Shown piece after piece: positions 1 to 12,743 of a stretch of DNA of 64,000 bases. A program made the translations under genes and the position numbers. The stretch spans positions 34,712,043 through 34,776,042 of the forward strand of contig NC_064754.1 of NCBI RefSeq assembly GCF_011397635.1, given 5' to 3'. Numbering within the stretch: the stretch's first letter is position 1; each line of letters starts with the position of its first letter. The notes under the pieces were generated by a model. That model was not told where the DNA came from and ran no database searches. It saw only the letters and a program-made list of their open reading frames with translations. This DNA is from Epinephelus fuscoguttatus. Its lineage: Eukaryota; Chordata; Actinopteri; Perciformes; Serranidae.

Positions 1-2842
1 ATTCAGTAGCCATTGCATTTGCAGTTAGCATTTATTACATATTGATAAGTTAAAGCAAAACCTTGTCTGTCTCCACTGTAAGATTAAAAAAAAAAAAAAA
101 AAAAAAAAAAGCAGCTTCCCTCTGAGTACATATGGTGTACATACGGTGGAGTGGGATTTGTGGGTTTCAGTTTATAAACACAAAATTCAAAGTTGGCCAC
201 TCCTCCCTGGCTTCTCCTGGACACGTGCTTATGATCTGGAATGTTGCTATAACGTTTTTATAGAGTCCCGCCCTCACACCATATGCGCTGATACTGGCAG
301 GTGACCAAAGGTTGATGCCCAGAAGCATCCTGAATACAGCAAAATAAAAAAAGAAACAGACACTGCCAGTCCTCAAGCACATCTAGTGGATCATATGATG
401 ATTGTGCTGGATTATTTTCATATGATTGTATAGATTGCTTTTAGGAAAATCCTCCTCATTCTGCCTTTGATCTGTTAGCACTCCACTGACAAGTACTACT
501 GTTGGTGTACTGACACTGCTTTGTCAAGACCAGTTGTTATTTCCTGAAGGCCAGGTACTGTAGTGCCCAAGAGACTTTCTAACTCTCTTAAGACCCACTG
601 TGTCAAAATTTTATGTTCACCTACTTTTAACCTTGAAATAGGCACATTTTTTTTCTGCAGTATTGATACACCGGTACCAGCTGTGCTTTCACTCTCTCCC
701 TTATTGTTAATGTTTACTACGGTCATTCAGCCGTTCTCTGCTACTAACAAAGAAAAGAAAAGTCGTTGTTGTCATGTTATAGCCGTGTGTCATGTCAATT
801 TTTCCCTGTGTTACCGAAAATGATATGAAATATTGATATATTTTTCAAGGTATAATATCAAATTTAGAAGTTGTAGTATTGTGACACTACTAAGTAAAGT
901 TAGGACCACTACAACTATCAAAACAAAAACACAATCTGTAAAATAGAAGTCATAGTAGTGGATTGTTTAGAAAGGTTTCCCTCCTGTTTTATATGTTGTA
1001 GGTAGAGTATACTCTGACCTACAGTTAACCCTGACAACCATGTGTTTATGTCCACAGACGGTGTGTCAACACTGTACCCATTCACACAAACCTGAAATAC
1101 CAAACCCAGACTACCGTGACATCACTACAGCAGCTCTGTCTGTTGTCTGTCTCTCCACTTATTTTTCATCCTTTTTTCCATTTCTTCATGTCATCCTTCT
1201 TTCTCTCGCTTTTCCTTTAGAACACAGCTCGGTCAGTAACAACCTGGAACTCTGACATCAGCATGCGTGTGTTTGTGTGTACTGTTTCATTAGCCTCCTC
1301 CACTTTCACGCTGCATTTGCAGTGTGTACTTCAGTGGACACGCTTTAGGAACCGCGGCCCATCTCTGACCTCAGCAGCCAGCGTGTTTGTGCGTTATTCA
1401 CACAAACGTGCACTGAACACAGCCTTCTGGCGCTGAACGTGAACCAACAGTTTTCTATGTTAGTTGTGAATGTTAGCGAACACAAGTGAACTTACAAGAG
1501 ACACAGAGCCATGAAATATCTTGATTTACTGTAATATACTGACGTCTAGTTTCGTCAAATGTTTGTGAAGAGTTTCTACAGTATCGTCCAATTTTTTTTT
1601 CTCTTCTAAATTGCTTGATATTTCTTGTAGTTTCCTTTTTGAATTGCAGGAAGTTTTGTCATCACACAGTATAGGACTCTACACACTCTACACGCTTTGA
1701 ATCCCCATGGGCATTTTACTTTGCTTGAATTTGTACACATGACCTTTCTTCCTCCCTTTCCCATGTTTACATGAGCGGTGTGGCTTCTCAGTCGTCATCT
1801 ATCTGCCCATCTCTCACCATACCTCTCTTCCAACCCTCACGTCCACTCCCATGCTACTGAAGCACGGAGTCTCATACAAATAAACACTGGACAACCAAAC
1901 ATCCCTCTAACATCTGTGAGACACGTGGCCCAGTAACTCTGACTGCTTGGTTCTCACAGGGAGGATGACACAACGGCATCGCTTTTAGGTTCAGTGACTG
2001 AAAAGGCTATGTTGTGTAATTATGTGACTGGTCTGTCAAGTCTGCAGCCAGTTGCAACTGTTTTTTTGGAAGCTCCACCATCTGTTCCCTCTGCATGTCG
2101 ACGCAGTACTTTTGGAAGTTGTTGGGAAAAGCAGTTCAATTTTTATTTCAGCCCTTGTTTGCTAGTTCACATCAGAGAAGGGAAAGATTTGGAGGCAGAT
2201 AAGGATGGGATATAAGAAAAGTCTCAGTCAAACCCTGGACTTTGTAGTTAAATAGATTACTCACCAGAATACCTCAAGGACATGCGTTGAGAGAAATACC
2301 TCCATTGTTCATTGACACACACCGCTATTGCGTACATGTGGAAAGTTTCAATGTTCGCGTTTTTGAAGTAGCCAATAGCCATGCAGGTCTCACTCGCTGA
2401 AACATTGAGGCATTGTTTGGATTAATACTCCATCCTGCCCACTGGTGTGTCAGAGGGATAACTTTCTTCCTCTGTGACTTCGACTGTACTGACTTTCTGA
2501 ATTCAAGATTCAGATATGTGATAATCCTTTCCCTCCCTGCTCTTTCATCCGCCTCTCTCAGCAGGAGTATTATGTGCAGTTTATGCCTTAAAAATACCCT
2601 GAATGGGCCACAGCCCTTTTTCACATGGGTCCTCATTAGACTGGATATTTCTTGACCTGTGTTTGAAGGCGAGACTATACGTACATTACTGTATTATAGG
2701 AGCTGTTCATTCGCAATATACAGCACTCTATTATTCTTGACAATATGCATTTATGGTCCTATAACTTTTCAAAGGTCAAGAGGACATAAGTCTGTAATTA
2801 ATTCCTTTCCCATCGTCCTTTCTCCTGTCTGTGTCCGTCCAG
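1..2842 (+). other. bptf: bptf intron sequence upstream of the first exon in the window
   Basis: No coding exon was recognised here. The exon that should precede the one at 2843 encodes a conserved segment ending in Gln-Arg in vertebrate BPTF, and I did not find it, so it presumably lies left of the window. The only clear landmark is a run of 25 A at 86-110. Open frames such as 496-726 on the minus strand show no family motif I recognise. Confidence 0.6.
86..110 (+). repeat. poly(A) run of 25 A
   Basis: Uninterrupted run of A in a bptf intron. It could be the tail of an old retroposon, but no recognisable SINE or LINE body precedes it. Confidence 0.9.
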
Positions 2843-5800
2843 GATGATTGTATGCAACCAGGTAATGAAGTACATCCTAGACCGGATAGACAAGGATGAG
2901 AGGCAGGCGGCCAAGAGGAGGAAGAAGGAGGAGGTGGTCGAGGCAAAAAGGAGATTGGCCAATGCCAGCAAGCTCTCCTCGCTTCTTTACCGGCACAAAG
3001 AGAGCCTCAAGATGGAGATCCTGAAGAAGCGGGCGCTTCTCGACAAGGAGCTGCAGCTAGAGGCCCAGGTATGAAGGCAGGGAGAGAGGTAGCAGAAAAA
3101 TAAGGAGCGTAATCTGTGTTCATTCAAATATCATCCAACTTATACATTTTCAAGCAACAAGCAGCTACAAAAACAGTAAGGAGAAGAATACATAAAGCTT
3201 CAGACACTCAACATGATCCTTTGAAACATTATTAATCATAAATGACAGAATCTGAATTTTAAACATGCACTCCACCCCTTTTTAACCCCATTTGTCCTGT
3301 CCTTACACTCCTCAGGAAGAGCTAAAGAGGGACCTGTTGCGGATGCGAAGGGAGAAAGAGAGAGCTCAGGCTGCAGCCCAACAGGCTGCCCAGGCTGCAG
3401 CCGCAGCCGCCGCTGCCGCCCACAACCAGCAACAGCATACTCTGGCACACACGCATGGCATCACCTCTCAGCACCACCTCACCATGAGCGTCACCTCCAC
3501 ACACAAAAGGAAACGGGAAGAGGAGAGGGAGACGGCGACGTCAGCCAAGTCCAAGAAAAAGAAGATGATCTCGACAACAAGCACCAAGGAGAGCAAAAAG
3601 GATACCAAGCTCTACTGCATTTGCAAGACGCCCTACGACGAGACCAAGTATGATGATGCTCTCTGGAGTACTCTCTAATTAATATACTATTGACCCAGAT
3701 GGTAGGTGTGGTAGAAGTAAGCCAATAAAAAACTGACTTAAATAGAGAATTCCTCAGTAACGAAAAATGTAATGGCCCCAAGTTTCGGTCCCTGCCTACC
3801 AGAAAGTCCCAGCTTCTAAAGTTGTATTTTGCAGTGGTCCAGAAACTATAAGGGTACAATTTACTGTCAAACACAAGCCTCCAGATTGCAGCAAGTGTAG
3901 CACATTCATTCAGCCTGTAAGCAAGCACTGGGTGTAGAATCAATATTAGGATGAGGGATGGAATTCCGTTCAAAGTTGATGTTTAAACGTCACCTATACA
4001 GCCACTTCCTGACTAGTAAAAACAGGGGAAAAAAGTGAAAACTATTTGCTAATTGCATCAATGCAGTCACGTACCAGAGGACAAACACCCCCAAAAAAAC
4101 ACAGTTTATTCCTGCATCTTGCCTTTCTGTCAGTCTGTTCCTTTTTTTTAACTTCACTTCACACATCACACAAAGAAAAGTACAAATGTAGTGGAAACAT
4201 AAACATAAAAATGAGTGTAATCTATCGCATGACTACCTAATTTAAAACTAATGTTTTAAAAACCAGAATAAAGTTTGTTATATTTATTGACAAACTGTAC
4301 ACTAGTCGGTGTCTCCTGCAGTTAGACATAGTGACAACACCTTTTGTATCCTTTTTCTCTCCGAAGGTTTTACATTGGCTGCGACCTGTGCACCAACTGG
4401 TATCACGGAGACTGTGTGGGCATCACGGAGAAGGAGGCCAAGAAGATGGACGACTACATCTGTGTGGAGTGTAAACGAGGTCAGGAAGGCAGCACAGAGG
4501 AGCTGTACTGCATCTGTCAGACGCCGTACGACGAGTCCCAGTAAGGAGCTGCATGAGCATGTGTTTGTGTTTGTGTGCCTTATGCTGTGTTCACATGAGA
4601 GGCGATACAGCAACACGCTGCAAATCATTTTTGGTTCCGTTACTGTCTTATTTAGCTAAGCAAGCTGACACAGTGTGAGCTTTCTGAGCATTGTGGTGCA
4701 TACAGGGATGCAATGGAGCAGTGAAATGTGATGTTAAAATGGGGCTCAGACATGAATCAAAAGCATAGATATTGTTTGACCAGATACAAACTTTAGATGG
4801 CGTACAGTCAAGGTGTTGAAGAAGCAGAAGAAAGTGTCCTGTGTTTGTCTGAGATAACTACAGCTCCTGTACATTAACCCACCTGTCGAACCATCGTCTC
4901 TTTTTCTTGATTGTTAACAACAATTTATTTATTTATAAAGCACTTTGAAATGTGGAGTACCCTACATCACAAGTTAAACTACTTTCCATCTTCCCAGGTT
5001 CTACATCGGCTGTGACCGGTGTCAGAACTGGTACCACGGTCGCTGTGTGGGCATCCTGCAGAGCGAGGCCAACCACATCGACGAGTACGTGTGCCCACAG
5101 TGTCAGTCGACGGAGGACGCCATGACGGTCTTCACGCCGCTTACTGACAAGGACTACGAGGGCCTGCGGAGAATCCTGCGTTCGTTACAGGTGAGCGTTT
5201 TTTGTAGCTGCACAAACACGTGTGCTGACAGTGTACGATTAACAGCAGTGATTAAAATATTTGTACCACAGTCAAGCTAGTTAAGGTCATTTCATTTACC
5301 TGGTATCCCTGGTTATGTTACGTTTTTATAATACAATGCTGACCAAAACAGTGGGTAATCTGAATTTTGGGGAGGTTTACTCTCTACGCCATCACTGCAC
5401 ATTTACTCTGCAGGTACTTGGACACTTTAAGCAGTAGCTAACGCAGCAGCAGCACTGTAGTGGTGGTTTTATTATAAGTGATAGAGCGAACAGTGACACA
5501 GCTCCTCATCGCCCCACTACAGTGTAAGAGCAGCAAACAAAAGTCCTCTGTGTCGGTCTTATCTGATGGGTTCATCTCCCCAGAGTGCTACTTGGACAGC
5601 TGCCTGGCCTCTGCATTTTTTTCTAGTTTCCCTTTCTTTTCTCCTCCTGCCTCCTCTCTCCTTTCCCTCTTTCCAGCAGTCTGTGTATGTGTGAGAGAGA
5701 TGGAAGTGTGCAAGAAAGCAAGAGGGAACATCTGTGTTGACCCACCTGCTTCCAGTGTCATTTTCATGGTGCTGTTTGTTTTTCTTCATCGGTTTCAGCT

Positions 5801-5966
5801 TTCTCAAGTGTCTTGTCTTTCTCTTTATCTCTCCCTCACGGCCCCTCCCTCCTCCGCAGGCACATAAAATGGCATGGCCGTTCCTGGAGCCAGTGGACAC
5901 AAACGACGCCCCAGATTACTACAGGGTTATTAAGGAACCAATGGGTGAGTGGAGGAAAAGTGTAAA

Positions 5967-6009
<43 letters not shown>

Positions 6010-9000
6010 CACTGACAACAAGGTTTGTGATTGAATGTTTTCCAACTGCTATACTTAAGGAATTAGCCTCCAGTCCTGTTTGGGTCGATCCTACTCTGGA
6101 GCCGAGTCTTTTCTGTGTTCTTTATGCCAGTGAGAGCTTTTATGTGTGCACATATTGAGCATATTAAATGTTCTCACTTTTCCCCTCTTTTTTTCTGACT
6201 TGCTCACTTTTTTTCTCCACTGTTTCCTTTTGATAGCCTTTTGTACGTTGGCTGACGCAGGCAAACGGCACAAAACACTTCCATGAGGAGAGACAGGCTG
6301 CAGCTTAACAAATGATGCTTAATCACAAACACATACAAAAGTCCAAAACAAATACAACAACTGAAACATGCTGGAAATGGAAATGTTTTTGGTCGTTGTA
6401 GCTCATTTGCCCTTGTCAGCCAAAGTGCATATCAATGAGAAAAAAATCTAGAAATTCTATACAAATCTGAAGTATCATATAAATGTTACATGTTCTACAT
6501 TATTTACTTCAGTTCAAAGTCCTTTTTTTTTTAGTTAGTATTTGTGGAAGAAACCCCCAGAAACAATGCTGTGAGACATTAAATGGCAAAGCAGCACAAC
6601 AGTTGTCAGCGAGTCAAGCTGCTTCGGCCCTTGGCATCTATTTCAGTGACATTTCAGTGCAAAAAATGATCTGTCAAGGATTCTGATAATCAAATTACTG
6701 CTTAAGTCATTTATCAAGGTAAAATACCAGATATTAACTGTAGGGATGTGCCAAATATTGCAAAAAAACCACACATTCGGTATTCGGTGGAATAAGTTAA
6801 AAGCAAGGCCGAATAATAGCAGCGTGTTTTAATAACGCAATCAAACAGCTTGCCGTGATGGGCGGATCGCCACACTGCCGACATTTTATCCCGCCCGTCA
6901 CGGCACTCGCATTTGCGACTAAAAATAATTTTGAGCGCGCAAAATAGGCTTAAATCATTCAGCACGCTATGCAAGTAGCCTACAGATTTCAACCACCAGC
7001 AGAAACGAAAGGTGAATACCACCGATTGTGGGTTGAACAGGGGTCACAGACACAGACAGTAATGTATTCCTGTCAAATACGGTGGCCATCGGCTTACCAG
7101 CGACGGAGAAGTTGGCTCCAATAATGTCGTCTTCTTGGCGTCATGACTGCCCAGAAGTACCTGAACAGCCGAGCCAGCCTAACACAGGTATGTGATGTGT
7201 CAGAGGAGAGCCATTCACGGCCCACAAACCTCACCGCACTTTAGGGACTGTTCTTTACTTATGAAGGGACTGTTCTTTACTTATGAAGGTGAGGAGGGTG
7301 GCTGGTTGATTTTTATTTTATTTATTTATTTATTTTATTTTGATCCCCCCTATGTTAATCACTGATTGATGCTGTTTTTGAAGTATGAATAAGTCAATAA
7401 GTAATTTATTCCATTGAAATATCATTGATGTATTATAGAAAAGTAATTTATCTTTTCATAAATGACAAAAGGCACATCTGCCTCATTTTTGCTGTGGTAT
7501 CATGATACTACTCAGAACCATGATATTTTCTTTGGTATCGTACAGTGGGATCCAATTTTGGTACCGTGACAACACTAATCTGGAGGGGGTTCATCTGCAA
7601 AAACTAATGAAAAACTAAACAATGATATTCGGTCCTCGGTATTCGGCCAAGCATTTAATAATATTCGGCTTCGGCTTCAGCCACAAATTTTCATTTCGGT
7701 GCATCCCTAATTAACTGTATGAATGTGAGGACACATTCACACTGGTGCTATTTGGTCTGCTTTAAACAAACCCTGGTCCGCTTCCACAGATAATTCGGTT
7801 ATTTGGAGTGGTGTGAACGCTCATTCAAACTCTGGTGCGGACCAAACGAGTGAACCCTAGTCCACTTGAAAACTGGGGGTCTTTTTTTTTTGTTGTTGTT
7901 GTTGTTTTTTGTTTTTGGACAGTCTATTGAGCAAAATGAGCAACTTGACAAAGTCACCTTGGGCTATTTTCCCTGATTTCTGACATTTTACAGACATGAT
8001 AAATGGCTTAATAGATTATTTGATAATAAAAGGAGTCATTAATGTTGCATCCCCAGAAAATTTCATAGAAAATAACTGAAGGACCCAAAACAAAACATTA
8101 AAGGTAATATTAAAGAAAAGCAGTGATCTGTGCTCTATTTTCTGAAATCAGAACTCTTAAAGACTGAAAACATCACATCTTTTGTGGACTGGTTTTACTA
8201 ATGTCGACATGCTTTTACTGTTGCACTTTGTGGCTCTGTTATGTAGGAAAAAATAAAGACCATGACTTGTGAATCAGCACATCATCAAGACTGGGATTGT
8301 GAGCAATCCCTATTCGGAAGATCAAATTGCCTCAGTAGTGCTGTTTTCTTTTCATAATTGCTTTAGGTTACTGGAAGCAACAGCCACTCTCTATATCTTA
8401 AACTGTGCAACAAGCCACCAGGAGGCCAGCCGGGAGGAAGCCCTCCAACTCAGATCAAACTGGCCATGTAAATGGGGACTTACGTCAGCAGGGCCTTTTT
8501 GAACTTCCACACAAACAAACCGTTAATGAGCTGCTCCGGGTCTGCCGGGCTCCCCGTGGAAAGGGACCAGCCCCACACTCAGCTCCTGTTGGCCCGGTCC
8601 TGGAAACTCTAGTCCTCCCTCTCCCTTCCACCGCAAGAAAAAGACCTTGTTGGTTTTCAAAAAAAAGGGGGAGTATTTGGCTGGTGTAGTTGCAGCCGTT
8701 GGTAGTTTTTGGAGGGTTTTGAGATGAAATCTGATGACAGAGAAGAAGGAGGTCTTTGATATTGACCATGAGGTTTGTAAGCCCCTGGCCAGCTGGGTGG
8801 GGGTTAAGGAGGTTAAGAGTCGGATATGTTTGTTTAAAACGCAGCCTCGGGGACGCCATGCAGAGCAAACCACCGGCAGCAGCAGATTATATGAAGCCTC
8901 GGTTGTTAGCTTCCTTGCTAACTGTTTTTTTTTTTTTTTTTTTATTCTTCAGTTTCTAACTTAACCAGGTTAGTAACACTGAAAGCTCCTTTTTATGGGA

Positions 9001-12000
9001 GACCTCGACTTGGAAGCACTCCTTTGACACTCGGATAATGACGCTCTCCTCAGGAATGACAAATCGGTCAGATCTCAGTAACTGATCTGGAAGGCTGAGA
9101 AGATCGAGGTTAAAGCTGGCAGAGGTTTGGGATTTTTGCTGTCACATATAAAGTGATGAACTGTGCTCCCAGGAAACATATTTGAATGTCTGTCAAACAC
9201 ATGCCACATAAGCTGCAATTACTTTGAAGCAGGCATGCTGATTTGTGGAACAAAGTCGATGAGAGGAGCCAGATATTTATCTGCTGCTTCCGCTTATGTG
9301 ATGTTTGTCCCTGGCAAGAGTTCACGATTAAATGACCATGTTTTTCTAGTCATTTCTGTTACATACTGTACATACAATCGTTAACCAAATATATTTCTTT
9401 AATCCCCTTTTCTTAGACCTTTCCACCATGGAGGAGAGGATACAGAAGCGCGAGTACATCAAGCTGACAGAGTTCGTAGCGGACATGACCAAAATCTTCG
9501 ACAACTGCCGCTACTACAACCCCAGTGACTCGCCCTTCTACCAGTGTGCCGAAGTTCTGGAGACCTTCTTTGTCCAGAAACTGAAAGGGTTCAAAGCCAG
9601 CAGGTAAGATGGGGATAATGATGATGGTCAGCATTGATTGGGAAACACAAAAATGGCAGCAGGTGACTTTGGGGAAAGGAAGGCAGTGGAAGAGAAAGAG
9701 ACCAAGGTTACGTTCATACTGCAGACATTTCACATTGGTTTCTCAAATCTGACAAACTGTCGGCGCTGTTATTTGCAAGTGATCAGATGAGATATGTGTG
9801 TCGAGACTCCAGACATCACTAACATATCTGCATGGGTTGCTGTGGTAACGATGTAGGCATCGGCTACTACCTTAGTGACGCTGCTTCCTAACAGAGAGGC
9901 ATGAAAAATGGAGGTCCCTTATTTCTTTCTCCAAACAATCACAGTACAGCGCTCCTCTGTCACACCAGACACACTCAGTGACAGAGCAGACCAGTACACA
10001 TTACGATGTCCCTAGCTGCAGTCATGGCGGGCTTCACTGTACAGTGAGAGCTGTGGTGCCATCTGCAGAGCACTAGCTGGTTGCGAGTGACACTTTGAAA
10101 CCCAGTTTGAGCTGCCACAGCATCTTGACTGAGACACATCTGTAGAAATCTGACTGATACTGCATTTCAAACCACCTCTAAATATGGTCAGTATTTTTGT
10201 TTTTTTTTTGCTGTCCACACTTTGTAAAATAAACCTATATACAATCTGGACAAGCCAGAAAACCAGATCTGGGCCGTCAGTCTGAACAAGTCATCAGCAG
10301 TTCCAGCTGTGTAGCTGACGCCAACCTCTGACCTCCTTGGAGGTTGGGTAGATACACTTTCTCCAATGAGAGCAGTAAAATCTAACCTCTCACATCAGAT
10401 GCTTGTGGGGTTCATTAACTCCTTCTTCTCTTTGATTTCCTGGGTCACCATCTTGTGCTTCCTCTAAACATTTAAGTCATATTTTTGTTACTGTTGTTTT
10501 GGGGTCATGACTGAATGCTCGTCCAACATGCAGGCTTTTTCTGTCCCCATAGAGAACAAATCGGCATAAAACACCAACACAGTTCACATTGAAAGAAAAG
10601 CAAACCATGGCTCTGCATGGGACGCATGCCTTTTCCTACCCTCCCTACTCTTTTTTTCCCTGCAGACTGTATGAGCTTTCACTCACACCTTTGATCCTGT
10701 ACAGTTTCATGTTGGTTGTATCTTCATTCAGCCTTCAGTCAGCTGATTTTCCACCCACAACAACATTTCTGCTTCAGCTTTCATCGTGTAATGAAGACGT
10801 ATTTTTCTGCTGTGTTGTTTTAATGGAGTTCAGATTGAGCTCCTAAAACATATGTTAAGGAATAGTAAGTTGAAACTAAAAAAGCTCAACATAAGCAATT
10901 TGGTGAAATGGCAAAAACTTTACAATCGATTTGTGCCACATAGGCTGGAAAGTACAAGAAATTAGAGCTTGACTCTGCCAGATCTGGGCTGTTTTGTTCA
11001 TCTGAGTATTTTCCAAATCCAGTTAAAGCGATGTTTTACTCTTTTCATTATGACCTTAATGCTATTACTGCTGTTCCTGCCTACACTGTAGTAAGGAAGC
11101 AGTCAATAAGCCTTAATAACTCCACTATGATGTTGTGCCTCTGAACTCACTTCACTGCATTGCCCTCGCTGCATGATGTGATTACTGTAGGTGGATGCAC
11201 ACTGCAAGATTATAGCCACAAGTTGATTTATATGTACATACAATGCTAGTAGTTTATTTGCCTTTGCTGTATTGCAATTTGTTGATTTACTGAAGACCAA
11301 GCTGAACATTTAATGGTGTGTTTAAAGGAGCCGTATGCAACATTCAGAGTATATCTATAACTCACAGTCAAGGGTGAGACTGTCTGCACATGGTTCACAA
11401 CATGGAGGTGGCTGAGCTGGCAGCTAGCAGCTGACAGAGCTAACGTTATTAACCAGGGGGTAACGGGAGAGTGGTGCTACACTCCTGCGAAGTAGAGCTT
11501 AGATCGGGCCCAAGAAATCCAGCCCAACCCCACCCGAGCCCGTGCATGTTCTGTCCGGGCCCGGCCCAGCCCGCCCCTTTAACTGTAATTATGAGCCCGA
11601 GCCCGGTTTAAACCCGACATTTTATGATAGGATACGAATATGGACATTGAAGGCTGACTCTCGTCTTTCTTTCCATGGCAAGCCTTCATCATATGCCTCT
11701 TAAGTGTCAAGGTCCCCATCTTTTTGCTGTCATATACCAGCATTGCGCTGCATTTGGTACGCTCGTCTTATTTTGATGCAAAGATTTGTACATTAGCAGG
11801 AATGTAGCGCAACATGGAAGTGAAAGCAGTGCTCTGTTTATTTAAATGTGTGTGTAAAAGTGCAATAAAAATATTTTGTCCCTAAAAAATAATGAAAAAT
11901 CGTGATCTCAATATTGATCAAAATAACCGTGATAATCACTTTGGCCATAACCGTGCAGCCCAACCATCTTACCACAACAACACACAGGGGGAGCGACACT

Positions 12001-12699
12001 TCGTCCTCTGCTCAGGACGCCATTACTCCACTTTACCTGTACATAGCAGACTGAGGTTTGCTGCTATATTAACACTCTGAATGTCACATACAGATCCTTA
12101 ACTGGAGGTGGTGAGATCTTAGGCTCGTGTCATCTCTACATAAATAATGTTTCCATCAGCATTTCAGCTCTGAGTTTAATTAGTTCATAGAGTCTTGTGG
12201 TTTGCATCCAGCTATGTGCCTAAAACGGTGATGTGCTTCACCCGCGTGTATTTACACCATCCATTCCCTCTCTCTCTCTCTTTCTCTTGCAGATTGTGAT
12301 GTCAAACTCCTGGGTGCCGGGGTCACTCTTAAAACAAACAAAAACATAATTTGCTATCCTGGACGTTGCTGTTTTTACTTGTTTAAAACAGCGTTAAAAA
12401 CTTTGTAAGAAAGTGCATATATTAAGCCACACTGTAGGTGTGATCCTTTTTTTATTTTAGAGGCAAAGGAAAGAAAAAAAAGTTTCTACTGTCATAATGG
12501 CAGCCATGTTGGTAACACAAAGCATCCAAGGGAAAATGTATTTTCTTACACTTGTTGCAACAGATGACTGATATTTTGTTTATGTTTGAGTTGGATATAA
12601 GACAAAATATGAGGTTTGTCATTCTCTTTCTTGAGATTTAGTTTTGAATAAAACAAAAAGCTATTGATTTTGATTGTAAAATCTGACTTCAGCTCCACA

Positions 12700-12743
<44 letters not shown>

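Noticed and set aside
496-726. 76-residue minus-strand open frame with a protein-like composition
   Set aside because: It looked like a possible old retroelement gene fragment (RELESLLGTTVPGLQ), but I could not place it in any family and it has no flanking repeat structure.
8405-8873. Overlapping open frames on both strands in a bptf intron
   Set aside because: GC-richer patch with several competing frames and no splice phase matching bptf. The bptf reading frame continues correctly from 5944 to 9417 without it.
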